Assembly (NCBI RefSeq): GCF_002294995.1
Contig: NZ_NSGF01000002.1
Coordinates: forward strand, 124,001 to 188,000
Origin: Mesorhizobium sp. WSM3860
GTDB taxonomy: Bacteria > Pseudomonadota > Alphaproteobacteria > Rhizobiales > Rhizobiaceae
DNA length: 64,000 bases
Reading direction: 5' to 3'
In this document: in pieces, positions 1 through 8,594 of the stretch
Numbering within the stretch: position 1 is the stretch's first letter
Layout of the letters: each line of letters opens with the position of its first letter
Program-made: the position numbers and the translations under genes
Notes under the pieces: generated by a model
What the model saw: the letters and a program-made list of their open reading frames with translations, nothing else
Databases searched by the model: none
Told to the model about the DNA's origin: nothing

Positions 1-2
1 AG

Positions 3-1253
3 CTGATGAGCATCTTCGAGGGCGGAAGGCATATGCCGATCTCGATCCTTGGCCTCGACATCACCGGTGAGGACGTCCACGAGACCGGGCTGATCTGGGA
101 CACCGGCGACGGCGACCTCAGGGCATGGCCGATTCCCGGCACGCTGGTGACGCTTCACGGCACCAAGCCGCCGCGCGGCCAGGTGCTGATGGCGATGTAT
201 CATCTCGACGGCCAGCCGATGACCTCCGACCCGCGACTCGTGCTGGCCAGGCAAGTCGAGATCCTGGCGGCGCGCGGCCTGCATCCGGCCGGCGCCTTCG
301 AGCTGGAATTTTTTCTCCTTGCCAATGAGCGTGATGCCGATGGCAAGGTGCAGGCGGCGCGCGCCGTGCTCGACGGCCGCCGCTCGGGCAAAACGGAAGT
401 CTATTCGGTCGACCACCTGCACGGCATGGAGCCACTGTTTTCCGACATCTACGCTGCCGCCAAGGCGCAAGGCATTCCGGCCGAGACGGTGATTTCCGAA
501 TATGCGCCCGGACAGTATGAGCTGACGCTCAACTACCGCAAGGACGTGATGCGGGCGGCCGACGACCTGGTCATGCTGAAGCGGCTGGTCAGGGCGCAGG
601 CGCGCCGGCACGGCGTCACCGCCTGCTTCATGGCCAAGCCGATCGAGGCCTATGCCGGTTCGGGCATGCATTTCCACGTCTCGCTGCAGGACGATGCCGG
701 CCGCAACGTCTTCACCGAAGCTGCCGGCGAGAAATGGTCGCCAAGCCTGCTCAACGCGCTTGGCGGCCTGATCCACACCATGGCCGAATCGATGCTGGTG
801 TTCGCGCCGCATGTCAATTCATGGCGGCGCTTCGTGTCGCAATCCTATGCGCCGGTGGCGCCGAGTTGGGGGGTCAACAACCGCTCCGTGGCGTTGCGCG
901 TGCCGGCGGGTAACGCCATGAGCCGGCGTATCGAGCACCGGCCGTCCGGCGTCGACGCCAATCCTTATCTTGTGGCGGCGACGGTGCTGGCGGGCATCGT
1001 CAAGGGCCTCGACGAGGCCCTTGATCCCGGGCCGGAAACGACCGGCAACGGTTATGAGCAGGCAACGGAAGCGTCCACCATGCCGACCGACTGGCGCGCC
1101 GCGATCGAGGCGGCACGTGGCTCCGAATTCCTGAAATCGGCGCTCGGTCCCGACCTGCACCGGACCTTCGTGGCGATCAAGCAGGCGGAATATCTGCGCG
1201 TCGCACGCACCGTCAGCGAACTCGACTACCACCTCTACCTGCACGAGGTTTAA
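3..1253 (+). CDS. Glutamine synthetase family protein (PuuA-like), 5'-truncated
   Basis: Catalytic part of a glutamine synthetase-fold ligase, which joins an amine to the gamma-carboxyl of glutamate with ATP. The beta-grasp start is missing because the reading frame is open to the window edge; family members are usually about 440-470 residues and about 415 are visible. Seen motifs: 'FELEFFL' (metal-binding Glu pair), 'SGMHFHVSL' (the conserved Gly/His ATP and glutamate segment), 'NNRSVALRVP' and 'RIEHRPSGVDANPYL', which carries the Arg/Glu set of the active site. The sequence is closer to the gamma-glutamylpolyamine synthetase (PuuA/GlnT-like) branch than to housekeeping GlnA, but the amine substrate cannot be read from sequence. 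The following gene starts about 100 bp later and looks unrelated. Confidence 0.85.
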   Translation: MMSIFEGGRHMPISILGLDITGEDVHETGLIWDTGDGDLRAWPIPGTLVTLHGTKPPRGQVLMAMYHLDGQPMTSDPRLVLARQVEILAARGLHPAGAFELEFFLLANERDADGKVQAARAVLDGRRSGKTEVYSVDHLHGMEPLFSDIYAAAKAQGIPAETVISEYAPGQYELTLNYRKDVMRAADDLVMLKRLVRAQARRHGVTACFMAKPIEAYAGSGMHFHVSLQDDAGRNVFTEAAGEKWSPSLLNALGGLIHTMAESMLVFAPHVNSWRRFVSQSYAPVAPSWGVNNRSVALRVPAGNAMSRRIEHRPSGVDANPYLVAATVLAGIVKGLDEALDPGPETTGNGYEQATEASTMPTDWRAAIEAARGSEFLKSALGPDLHRTFVAIKQAEYLRVARTVSELDYHLYLHEV

Positions 1254-1350
1254 GCTTCCGGCGACGCATTCAGTCGTGCGACGGATCACAATCTGGCGCA
1301 CGTTATCAAAAGTTATAGCCATTTCGCCGCGCGGAACATATCATGAACGA

Positions 1351-2586
1351 ATGGCAGTGTTTTCCGTCCGCGAGAAACTGGCGATCCTGTCCGACGCCGC
1401 CAAGTACGACGCCTCCTGCGCTTCGTCCGGTTCGGCGAAACGCGATTCCCTGAAATCGGGCGGCATCGGTTCGACCGAAGGCTCGGGCATCTGCCATTCC
1501 TATGCGCCGGACGGGCGCTGCATTTCGCTGCTGAAGATCCTGCTCACCAATTTCTGCATTTATGACTGCAGCTATTGCATCAACCGCTCCTCCTCGAATG
1601 TGCCACGCGCCCGCTTCAGCGTCGAGGAGGTGGTGCGGCTCACCATGGATTTTTATCGCCGCAACTATATCGAGGGACTGTTCCTGTCCTCCGGCGTCAT
1701 CCGCTCGCCGGACGAAACGATGGGCGAGATGGTCGAGGTGGCGCGCCGGCTCAGGATCGAGGAAAAATTCGGCGGCTATATTCACCTCAAGACCATTCCC
1801 GAAGCGTCAGCCGAACTGATCGAAAAAGCAGGCCGTTATGCCGATCGCCTGTCCATCAATGTCGAGCTGCCGACCGACGAAGGGGTGAAAAAGCTGGCCC
1901 CGGAAAAGAAGCCGGAAACGATCCGGCTGTCCATGGCCGAGCTGCGCCGCAAGATCGAAGAGAAGGCCGAGCCAACGTTGCAGAGCCGCAAACGCGAGCG
2001 CTTTGCGCCGGGCGGCCAGTCGACGCAGATGATCGTCGGCGCCGACAAAACGTCCGACGATGGCATCCTGCGCGCCAGCGCCCGACTTTATGGCAGCTAT
2101 CATCTGCGCCGCGTCTATTATTCCGCCTTCAGTCCGATCCCGGATTCGTCTGCGGCTCTGCCGCTGCACAACCCGCCCTTGATGCGCGAGCACCGGCTTT
2201 ACCAGGCGGACTGGCTGATGCGCTTCTACGGCTTCTCGCAGCCTGAAATCCTGGCCGGCAGCAATGACGGCATGCTCGACCTTGCCATCGATCCCAAACT
2301 TGCCTGGGCGCTGCGCAACCGCGGCCGGTTCCCGGTCGACGTCAACCGCGCCGATCGGGAGGCGCTGCTGCGCGTGCCGGGGCTGGGGACCAAGGTGGTC
2401 GACAGGATTTTGGAGACGCGCCGCCATCGCCGGCTGCGTCTCGAAGATGTCGGACGGCTCTGCCATTCGGTCGCCAAGGTACGCCCCTTCATCACTGCGG
2501 AAGGCTGGTCGCCAGGCGCACTCACTGACAAGTTGGGCCTGCGCCAGACCATCACCCGCCCTTGCGAGCAGCTTTCGCTGTTTTGA
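1351..2586 (+). CDS. Radical SAM protein, putative DNA modification/repair (TIGR03916-like)
   Basis: Radical SAM enzyme of 411 residues. The CX3CX2C motif that holds the SAM-binding 4Fe-4S cluster is C69-C73-C76 in 'NFCIYDCSYCINR'. The C-terminal third carries a helix-hairpin-helix DNA-binding motif ('LLRVPGLGTKVVDRIL'), so it probably works on DNA. This architecture, with a uracil-DNA-glycosylase-like gene immediately downstream, matches the family named 'putative DNA modification/repair radical SAM protein'; its reaction is not known to me. I chose ATG 1351 because the conserved 'VREKLAILSDAAKYD' segment begins just after it; an in-frame upstream start at 1276 would add 25 unsupported residues. 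The stop codon lies 2 bp before the next start, so the pair is translationally coupled. Confidence 0.85.
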   Translation: MAVFSVREKLAILSDAAKYDASCASSGSAKRDSLKSGGIGSTEGSGICHSYAPDGRCISLLKILLTNFCIYDCSYCINRSSSNVPRARFSVEEVVRLTMDFYRRNYIEGLFLSSGVIRSPDETMGEMVEVARRLRIEEKFGGYIHLKTIPEASAELIEKAGRYADRLSINVELPTDEGVKKLAPEKKPETIRLSMAELRRKIEEKAEPTLQSRKRERFAPGGQSTQMIVGADKTSDDGILRASARLYGSYHLRRVYYSAFSPIPDSSAALPLHNPPLMREHRLYQADWLMRFYGFSQPEILAGSNDGMLDLAIDPKLAWALRNRGRFPVDVNRADREALLRVPGLGTKVVDRILETRRHRRLRLEDVGRLCHSVAKVRPFITAEGWSPGALTDKLGLRQTITRPCEQLSLF

Positions 2587-2588
2587 CC

Positions 2589-4055
2589 ATGCCACGGACC
2601 CAGCTCAGCCTCGCATCTCATCTCGTCCGGCTCGAAAACGAGATAGATTTCGCCGGTTGGCGCGATGCGGCGCGCCGGTTGGCAACGAATGATATTCCGC
2701 CCGAAGACGTGGCGTGGCAGGTTGGCCACGATGACGACAATCGCGCCAACGATTTGCCGGCTTCCCGACAAGATACGCGGCTGGTCGTGCCGCGCGACTT
2801 CATCGAACGCGCAGAGACGGTCATCTGTCATTCGGATCCCGAGCGTTTCAACTTCCTCTATCGGCTGCTCTGGCGGTTGCGCGTCGAACCGAAGCTGCTG
2901 TCGATCGCTTCCGACCCGCATATCCGCAGGCTCGAGTCCATGGAAAAGGCGGTTCGGCGCGACACCCACAAGATGCGCGCCTTCGTGCGCTTCCGGAAGA
3001 TCGGCGACGGCGCGGAGGAACGTTATGTCGCCTGGTTCGAGCCCGACCATTTCATTGTCGAGCGCAATGCCGATTTCTTTGTGCGCCGCTTCGCCGGCAT
3101 GCGCTGGACGATTCTGACGCCGTACGCCTCGGCCGACTGGGACGGCGAGCGGCTGGCGATCGGCCCAGGCGCCGGCAAGCGCGACGCGCCGGCGGAAGAC
3201 GACGCCGAGGCGCTGTGGCGGACCTACTTCGAGAATATCTTCAACCCGGCCCGCCTCAAGGTGAAGGCGATGCAGAAGGAGATGCCGAAGAAATATTGGC
3301 GGAACCTTCCCGAGGCCTCGCTCATTCCAGACCTGATAGCAGGAGCGGACAGAGCCGCGACAGCCATGATCGCCCGAATGCCAACCTCCCCAGCGCCGCA
3401 CCACGCCAAAGTGAAGGCAAAACACTGGCCGACGCCGGAGCCGGCGGATGTCGTGGAGCCCGAAAGTACGGATATTCCGGGATTGCGCGAAGAGGCAAGC
3501 GGTTGCCGGCGTTGCCCGCTCTGGCGCGATGCCACGCAAACCGTGTTCGGCGAGGGACCGGAGACTGCCGACGTGGTGTTTGTTGGAGAGCAGCCCGGCG
3601 ACCAAGAGGACCTTGCCGGCAAGCCGTTCGTCGGGCCCGCGGGCAAGGTGTTCGACAGCATTTTGGACCAGGCCGAGATCGACCGCCGCAAGGTCTATGT
3701 GACCAATGCGGTGAAGCATTTCAAGTTCGAGCCGCGCGGCAAAAGGCGGATCCATTCCAAGCCCAATGCCGGCGAAATTCGTGCCTGCCGCTGGTGGCTG
3801 GACAAGGAACTCGACCTCATCAAGCCAAATCTTGCGGTGGCGCTCGGCGCGACAGCGGCGCAGTCGCTTCTAGGCAAGGCGGTGCCGATCACCAGGATGC
3901 GCGGCGACGTTATCCAGCGCGAGGACGGCTTGCGCGTCTTCGTCACCATCCATCCCTCCTTCATCCTGCGCATCCGCGAGCACGAGGACAAGGAGGCCGA
4001 GCGGGAGCGGTTTCTCACTGACATGAGGAAGGTGAAGCAGCTGATGGCTGCTTAG
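2589..4055 (+). CDS. DUF4130 domain fused to UdgX-family uracil-DNA-binding protein
   Basis: A 488-residue fusion. Residues about 1-250 match the DUF4130 / TIGR03915 'probable DNA metabolism' domain ('FNFLYRLLWRL', 'DTHKMRAFVRFR', 'HFIVERNADFFVRRF'). Residues about 300-488 are a uracil-DNA glycosylase of the UdgX type: motif A 'GEQPGDQED' (333-341), 'GKPFVGPAGK', the loop 'GKRRIHSKP' (384-392) and motif B 'HPSF'. In mycobacterial UdgX the His of KRRIH becomes covalently attached to the abasic site after uracil removal; the equivalent here is H389. Cysteines C306, C309 and C400 are candidate Fe-S ligands. ATG 2589 follows the radical SAM stop by 2 bp. Domain calls are firm; the joint role with the radical SAM protein is inference. 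Confidence 0.9.
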   Translation: MPRTQLSLASHLVRLENEIDFAGWRDAARRLATNDIPPEDVAWQVGHDDDNRANDLPASRQDTRLVVPRDFIERAETVICHSDPERFNFLYRLLWRLRVEPKLLSIASDPHIRRLESMEKAVRRDTHKMRAFVRFRKIGDGAEERYVAWFEPDHFIVERNADFFVRRFAGMRWTILTPYASADWDGERLAIGPGAGKRDAPAEDDAEALWRTYFENIFNPARLKVKAMQKEMPKKYWRNLPEASLIPDLIAGADRAATAMIARMPTSPAPHHAKVKAKHWPTPEPADVVEPESTDIPGLREEASGCRRCPLWRDATQTVFGEGPETADVVFVGEQPGDQEDLAGKPFVGPAGKVFDSILDQAEIDRRKVYVTNAVKHFKFEPRGKRRIHSKPNAGEIRACRWWLDKELDLIKPNLAVALGATAAQSLLGKAVPITRMRGDVIQREDGLRVFVTIHPSFILRIREHEDKEAERERFLTDMRKVKQLMAA

Positions 4056-4065
4056 GCCGCGCTTC

Positions 4066-5325
4066 TTACCTGATCAAAATCGCCCTGAGATCGTTGACGT
4101 TGGTGCCTGTGGGACCGGGCACGAACAAGTCGCCGACAGCATTGAAAGCCGTCCAGGCATTGTTGCCGGCAAGCATGGCCTTGGCATCGACCCCTGCGGC
4201 ACGCATGCGCGCCAACGTCGTGCCGTCGGCGAAGGCGCCGGCATTGTTCTCGGAGCCGTCGATGCCGTCCGTGTCGGCGGCCAAGGCATGGATGCCGTCC
4301 ACCCCGCCAATGCCGATGGCGAAGGCGAGCAGGAATTCCGAGTTGCGGCCGCCCTTGCCCTTGGCGCGCAAGGTCACGGTCGTTTCGCCTCCGGAAAGGA
4401 TGAGGATCGGCTTGGCAAACGGCCGGTTACGGGTCGCCACCTCGCGGGCAATCGCGGCATGGACGCCGCCGACCTCGCGCGCCTCGCCCTCGATCGAATC
4501 CGACAGGATGACGGCCTCGATGCCTTGCCGCTTTGCTTCGGCGGCGGCGGCTTCCAGCGAGACGCCGGCCGAGGCGATGAGATGCACTTCATTGCCGGCC
4601 AAGCGCGGATCGTCGGAGCGTGGCGCATCGGCTGCGGGAGACTGAATATGCGCCATGACCGCATCCGGCAGGCTCATGCCGTAGGCGGCGATCGACGCCA
4701 GCGCATCCGCGCGGCTGCCGCTGTCGGGAACGGTCGGCCCCGAGGCCACCAGCGCCGGGTTGTCGCCGGGAATGTCGGAGACGACCAGCGATACGACCCG
4801 TGCCGGATGAGCGGCGCCGGCCAGCCGCCCGCCCTTGATGGTCGAGACGTGCTTGCGGATGGTGTTCATCGCCGCGATCGGCGCGCCGGAAGCGAGCAGC
4901 ACCTCGTTGACGGCGATCTCGTCGGCAAGAGTGAGGCCGGGAGCGGGCGACGGCAGCAGCGCCGAGCCGCCGCCCGAAATCAGCCCCACGACCAGATCGT
5001 CGGCGGTCAGCCCCCGCACCTTCTCCAGCAGCCGACGCGAGGCTTCGAGGCCGGCGGCGTCCGGCACCGGGTGCGCCGCCTCGATGATCTCGATGCGCTC
5101 GCATTTGGCGCCATAGCCGTAGCGGGTCACGACCAGCCCATCGATCGGACCATCCCAGACCTTCTCGAAGGCCGCCGCCATCTGCGCCGAGCCCTTGCCG
5201 GCGCCGATAACGATGGTGCGGCCCTTCGGCTTTGCCGGCAAATGATTGGGGATCGTCTGTTCAGGATCGGCGGCCGCGACGGCGGCGTTGAAGATCGACG
5301 TAAGGAAAGTTTTTGGATCGGTCAT
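4066..5325 (-). CDS. Glycerate 2-kinase (GckA/TtuD, MOFRL family)
   Basis: 419-residue protein of the DUF4147/MOFRL family, which phosphorylates D-glycerate to 2-phosphoglycerate; older annotations call it hydroxypyruvate reductase TtuD. Visible family segments are 'VIGAGKGSAQMAAA' near the N-terminus, 'GLISGGGSALLPSPAPGLTL', 'TIRKHVSTIKGGRLA', 'SDIPGDNPALVASGPT' and the C-terminal MOFRL part with 'LSGGETTVTLRAKGKGGRNSEF' split around the conserved Gly-rich turn and 'AADTDGIDGSENNAGA'. Start ATG 5325 overlaps the stop of the upstream UPF0303 gene by 4 bp. Its position at the end of the puuD-guaD unit fits use of glyoxylate from purine breakdown through tartronate semialdehyde and glycerate, although the enzymes in between are not in this window. 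Confidence 0.88.
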   Translation of the reverse strand: MTDPKTFLTSIFNAAVAAADPEQTIPNHLPAKPKGRTIVIGAGKGSAQMAAAFEKVWDGPIDGLVVTRYGYGAKCERIEIIEAAHPVPDAAGLEASRRLLEKVRGLTADDLVVGLISGGGSALLPSPAPGLTLADEIAVNEVLLASGAPIAAMNTIRKHVSTIKGGRLAGAAHPARVVSLVVSDIPGDNPALVASGPTVPDSGSRADALASIAAYGMSLPDAVMAHIQSPAADAPRSDDPRLAGNEVHLIASAGVSLEAAAAEAKRQGIEAVILSDSIEGEAREVGGVHAAIAREVATRNRPFAKPILILSGGETTVTLRAKGKGGRNSEFLLAFAIGIGGVDGIHALAADTDGIDGSENNAGAFADGTTLARMRAAGVDAKAMLAGNNAWTAFNAVGDLFVPGPTGTNVNDLRAILIR

Positions 5326-5825
5326 TGCTCTTCCGGCGGCAACTTGAGCTTGCTCGCATCGACGCCGAGGTGGGCGCATAGCGCATCGACAACGACACCG
5401 TGGTCTTCTCGTTCAGGCAGACCGGAGACGGCGATGACGCCGATCACGCCTGCGCCCTTCACCGCGACGGGAAAGCCGCCGCCAGCCAGCACATAGTCGG
5501 CAATGTCGAGCGCTTCGCCGACCTTGAAGGTGCGGTCGGGTCGCTGCTGCTCCAGTACCATGCGATAGGTGCTTCTGAGATAGCGCTTGACGACATTGAT
5601 CTTGCGCCGCGCCCAGTCGGGGTTGGAGGCGTTGGAGCCCGGCATAGCGGCATAGAATAGGGGACGGTCGAAGGTCCTGATATCGACGATGATCGGCAGG
5701 TTTTCGTTGAGCGCCCGCTCCCTGATCGCCGCGCCTATCTGGAAGGCCACGGCCTCGTCGAAGGCCGGAAAGACCAGCGTGGCTTCCTGTTTCTTGATCA
5801 GAGCGATGTCGTCGGCGGCAGCCAT
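5322..5825 (-). CDS. UPF0303 / heme-degrading-domain-like protein
   Basis: 167-residue protein resembling the UPF0303 family (GlcG/HbpS-like fold, often labelled heme-degrading domain protein). The visible family features are the N-terminal 'LIKKQEATLVFPAFDEAVAFQIG' region, the central 'DWARRKINVV' segment and the Gly-rich 'YVLAGGGFPVAVKGAGVIGVIAVSGLP' region, of which each half is characteristic; 'REDHGVVVDAL' follows. There is no signal peptide. I chose ATG 5825, where the family N-terminus begins, over an upstream in-frame start. It overlaps the glycerate kinase gene by 4 bp and follows guaD by 75 bp. No enzymatic role is established for the family, and the purine link is contextual only. 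Confidence 0.8.
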   Translation of the reverse strand: MAAADDIALIKKQEATLVFPAFDEAVAFQIGAAIRERALNENLPIIVDIRTFDRPLFYAAMPGSNASNPDWARRKINVVKRYLRSTYRMVLEQQRPDRTFKVGEALDIADYVLAGGGFPVAVKGAGVIGVIAVSGLPEREDHGVVVDALCAHLGVDASKLKLPPEEQ

Positions 5826-5900
5826 GGCGTTTCCCCTGTCAATGTCGACGCACGCTTTGGCCGATGGCTGACGCGGGGTCAAGCGACGAGCACATTTAAT

Positions 5901-7214
5901 CTATGCGACAATGGCGCTCTTCGCCGGCCGGCCCGCCACATAGACCTCGCTCACGGCGCGATCGTCGCCCAACGTCTGCAGCAGGAAGAGCTCTTCCGCC
6001 AAGGTTTCCACCGTCTCCATCCTCAGCCGCATCGCCGGCGTGGCGTTGGCGTCGAGCACGACGATGTCGGCATCCGTGCCCTCTTCCAGCGTGCCGATTT
6101 TTTCGGCGACAGACAGCGCCTCGGCATTGCCGCGCGTCAGCTGCCAGAAGGACTGGAAGGGGTTGAGCTTCTCGCCGTTCAGCGCGATCACCTTGTAGCC
6201 TTCGTCCATGGTCCGCAGCATCGAATAGTTGGTGCCGCCGCCGACATCGCTGGCGGCAGCGATCCTGAGCGGCTTTTCGCGGCGACGGTAGCGCTGGTAG
6301 TCGAACAGGCCGGAGCCGAGGAAGAGATTGGAGGTCGGGCAGAACACCGCCACCGAGCCCGACTGCGACAGAGCATCCGCCTCCCGTTCCGCCAGATGGA
6401 TGCAGTGGCCGAACAGGCTTTTCTTCCCGAGCAGGCCGTAATGCTCATAGACGTCGGTGTAGTCGCGCGACCAGGGGTAGAGCTCCTGGGTGAACGCGAT
6501 CTCGGCGTGGTTCTCCGACAGATGCGTCTGCATATGGAGATCGGGATGCTCGCGGCAGAGCGCGCCGGCCATCTCCATCTGCTCGGGCGAGGAGGTGATG
6601 GCGAAGCGCGGGGTGATGGCATAGAGCTGGCGGCCCTTGCCGTGCCATTCGGCAATCAGCGCCTTTGTGTCGTCATAGCCGGTCTGCGGGGTGTCGAGCA
6701 CGCCTTCCGGCGCGTTGCGGTCCATCATCACCTTGCCGGCGATGTTCAGCATATTGCGGTCGTGCGATTCGGCGAAGAAGGCTTCGGCCGAAGATTTGTG
6801 CACCGAGCAATAGGCGACGACCGTCGTCGTGCCCTGGCGCAGCATCTCGTCGAGGAAGAGCCTGGCGATGCGGCGGCCATGCTGCGCGTTCGCGAATTTC
6901 GACTCCTCCGGAAAGGTGTATTTGTTCAGCCAGTCGAGCAGCTCGGCGCCGTAGGACGCGATGATCTGCATCTGCGGGACATGCACATGCGCGTCTATGA
7001 AGCCCGGCAGGATGAGATGCGGACGATGATCGATCGTCTCGACGCCGGCGCCCGCGCCCTTCCGGATCTCGGCATACGGACCGGCAGCAATGATCTTGCC
7101 GTCGTCGATCAGCAGCCCGCCATCCTCCTCGTAGCGCCAGGCGGAATGGTCGTCGATTGCTTCGGGCCAGCGCAGGAAGGAGAGCGTGCGGCCGCGCAGG
7201 AGTTTTGAGGTCAT
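5901..7214 (-). CDS. guaD: Guanine deaminase
   Basis: 437-residue amidohydrolase that converts guanine to xanthine and ammonia in the cytoplasm. The N-terminal metal motif 'PGFIDAHVHVPQ' places H76 and H78 as zinc ligands; the '-HVPQ' form is typical of guanine deaminases rather than cytosine or adenine deaminases. Other family marks are 'TFPEESKFAN', 'TTVVAYCSVHKSS', 'MQTHLSENHAEIAF' (third His region), 'FGHCIHLAE' (fourth His) and 'AASDVGGGTNYSMLRT' (metal Asp). Length is normal. It starts 2 bp after the puuD stop, so the two genes are one transcription unit feeding xanthine to the xanthine dehydrogenase encoded 4 kb away. Confidence 0.94.
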   Translation of the reverse strand: MTSKLLRGRTLSFLRWPEAIDDHSAWRYEEDGGLLIDDGKIIAAGPYAEIRKGAGAGVETIDHRPHLILPGFIDAHVHVPQMQIIASYGAELLDWLNKYTFPEESKFANAQHGRRIARLFLDEMLRQGTTTVVAYCSVHKSSAEAFFAESHDRNMLNIAGKVMMDRNAPEGVLDTPQTGYDDTKALIAEWHGKGRQLYAITPRFAITSSPEQMEMAGALCREHPDLHMQTHLSENHAEIAFTQELYPWSRDYTDVYEHYGLLGKKSLFGHCIHLAEREADALSQSGSVAVFCPTSNLFLGSGLFDYQRYRRREKPLRIAAASDVGGGTNYSMLRTMDEGYKVIALNGEKLNPFQSFWQLTRGNAEALSVAEKIGTLEEGTDADIVVLDANATPAMRLRMETVETLAEELFLLQTLGDDRAVSEVYVAGRPAKSAIVA

Positions 7215-7216
7215 GC

Positions 7217-8443
7217 TTACTTTCCGGCGCCTTCGAACCAGGCCACCAAAAGGGCCCGTTCCTGGTCGGTTATCTGAGTGACGTTAGCGGGCGGCATGGC
7301 ATGCGCGCGGCCGGCCTGGAGATAGATCTCCCGGGCATGCTCGGCGATGCGCGCGTCGGTGTCGAGCATCACGCCCTTGGGTGCGTGATAGATTCCTTCA
7401 TAGGCCGGCTCCTCGGTATGGCACATCGAGCAGCGGCCGAGCACGGTATCGCGCACAGCGGGAAAATGGGCGGAGGCCATATAGACTTGGGCAGCAGTGG
7501 ATGCGGCGGAAGTCTTCGGCTCGCCGGTCAGCACCTTCGGCACCGTCGACAGCCAGATGATGATCATGAACAGCACGGCGGCGCCGAGCCAGGTCCAGGT
7601 CGGGCTGCCCTTTCTCGCGTGCACGGTGTTGAAATAGTGCCGGATCAGCACGCCGATGATGAAGACCAGCGAGGCGATGACCCAGTTGAACTGAGTGCCG
7701 AAGGCCAAGGGGTAGTGGTTCGACAGCATCAGGAACAGCACCGGCAAGGTCAGGTAGTTGTTGTGCAGCGAGCGCTGCTTGGCGATCTTGCCGTATTTCG
7801 GGTCCGGCTTGCGGCCGGCGATCAGGTCGGCGACGACGATCTTCTGGTTGGGGATGATGATCATGAAGACATTGGCCGACATGATCGTGGCGGTGATGGC
7901 GCCGAGATGCAGGAAAGCGGCGCGGCCGGTGAAAAGGTGCGTCAGCCCCCAGGCGATGAAAACCAGCACGCAGTAGAGCACCAGCATCAGGCCGGTATCG
8001 CTTTTGCCGAGCGGCGAACGGCAGAGCAGGTCATAGACAATCCAGCCGACGCCGATGGTGGCGAGGGACAAGAGGATGCCGACCGGCACCGAGATGTTGA
8101 GCACGTTGGGGTCGATCAGGAAGAGGTCGGCGCCGGCATAGTAGACCACGCAAAGCATGGCGAAGCCCGACAGCCAGGTGGCGTAGGATTCCCATTTGAA
8201 CCAAGTCAGGTGCTCCGGCATTTCGGCCGGCGCCACCAGATATTTCTGGATGTGGTAGAAGCCGCCGCCATGCACCTGCCACTCCTCGCCGAAGGCGCCG
8301 GCGGGCAGGCCGGGACGCTGGCGAAGCCCGAGATCGAGGGCGACGAAATAAAAGGATGAGCCGATCCAGGCGATGCCGGTGATGACATGCAGCCAGCGGA
8401 CGGCGAAGCTCAGCCAGTCCCAGAAAATCGCAAAATCCATCAT
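7217..8443 (-). CDS. puuD: Membrane urate hydroxylase with fused cytochrome c domain (PuuD)
   Basis: 408-residue integral membrane urate oxidase that produces 5-hydroxyisourate and passes electrons to its own C-terminal cytochrome c rather than to oxygen. The first about 300 residues contain around eight hydrophobic segments beginning with 'AVRWLHVITGIAWIGSSFYF', the usual PuuD N-terminus. The heme c motif CSMCH is at residues 338-342 and a candidate axial Met is in 'HAMPP'. Two adjacent ATGs are possible starts (8443 or 8440), both preceded by AGGGG. The gene is divergent from a LysR regulator. Because urate oxidation is coupled to the respiratory chain, no hydrogen peroxide is expected. UraH, which takes the product, is encoded at 15797. 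Confidence 0.93.
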   Translation of the reverse strand: MMDFAIFWDWLSFAVRWLHVITGIAWIGSSFYFVALDLGLRQRPGLPAGAFGEEWQVHGGGFYHIQKYLVAPAEMPEHLTWFKWESYATWLSGFAMLCVVYYAGADLFLIDPNVLNISVPVGILLSLATIGVGWIVYDLLCRSPLGKSDTGLMLVLYCVLVFIAWGLTHLFTGRAAFLHLGAITATIMSANVFMIIIPNQKIVVADLIAGRKPDPKYGKIAKQRSLHNNYLTLPVLFLMLSNHYPLAFGTQFNWVIASLVFIIGVLIRHYFNTVHARKGSPTWTWLGAAVLFMIIIWLSTVPKVLTGEPKTSAASTAAQVYMASAHFPAVRDTVLGRCSMCHTEEPAYEGIYHAPKGVMLDTDARIAEHAREIYLQAGRAHAMPPANVTQITDQERALLVAWFEGAGK

Positions 8444-8594
8444 CGAGTCGCCCCTGGGAAATCGTCCCTGCCGATCAGGCGACTTTACGGTCTGGAGCGC
8501 AAACGAAAAGAGGCGGGGTGCGCGATGACTTTCAAAAAAAAATGGAAAATACTAGGGTCGTCCCACGCAGCCATTTGAGAGCCACGATCGTCGC

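Noticed and set aside
1254..1350. Earlier start (1276) for the radical SAM gene
   Set aside because: The added residues are not like the family and the conserved region begins just after ATG 1351.
2226..3755. 509-codon minus-strand frame opposite the radical SAM and UdgX genes
   Set aside because: Covers parts of two well-supported genes on the other strand, with Arg/Gly/Leu-rich low-information translation.
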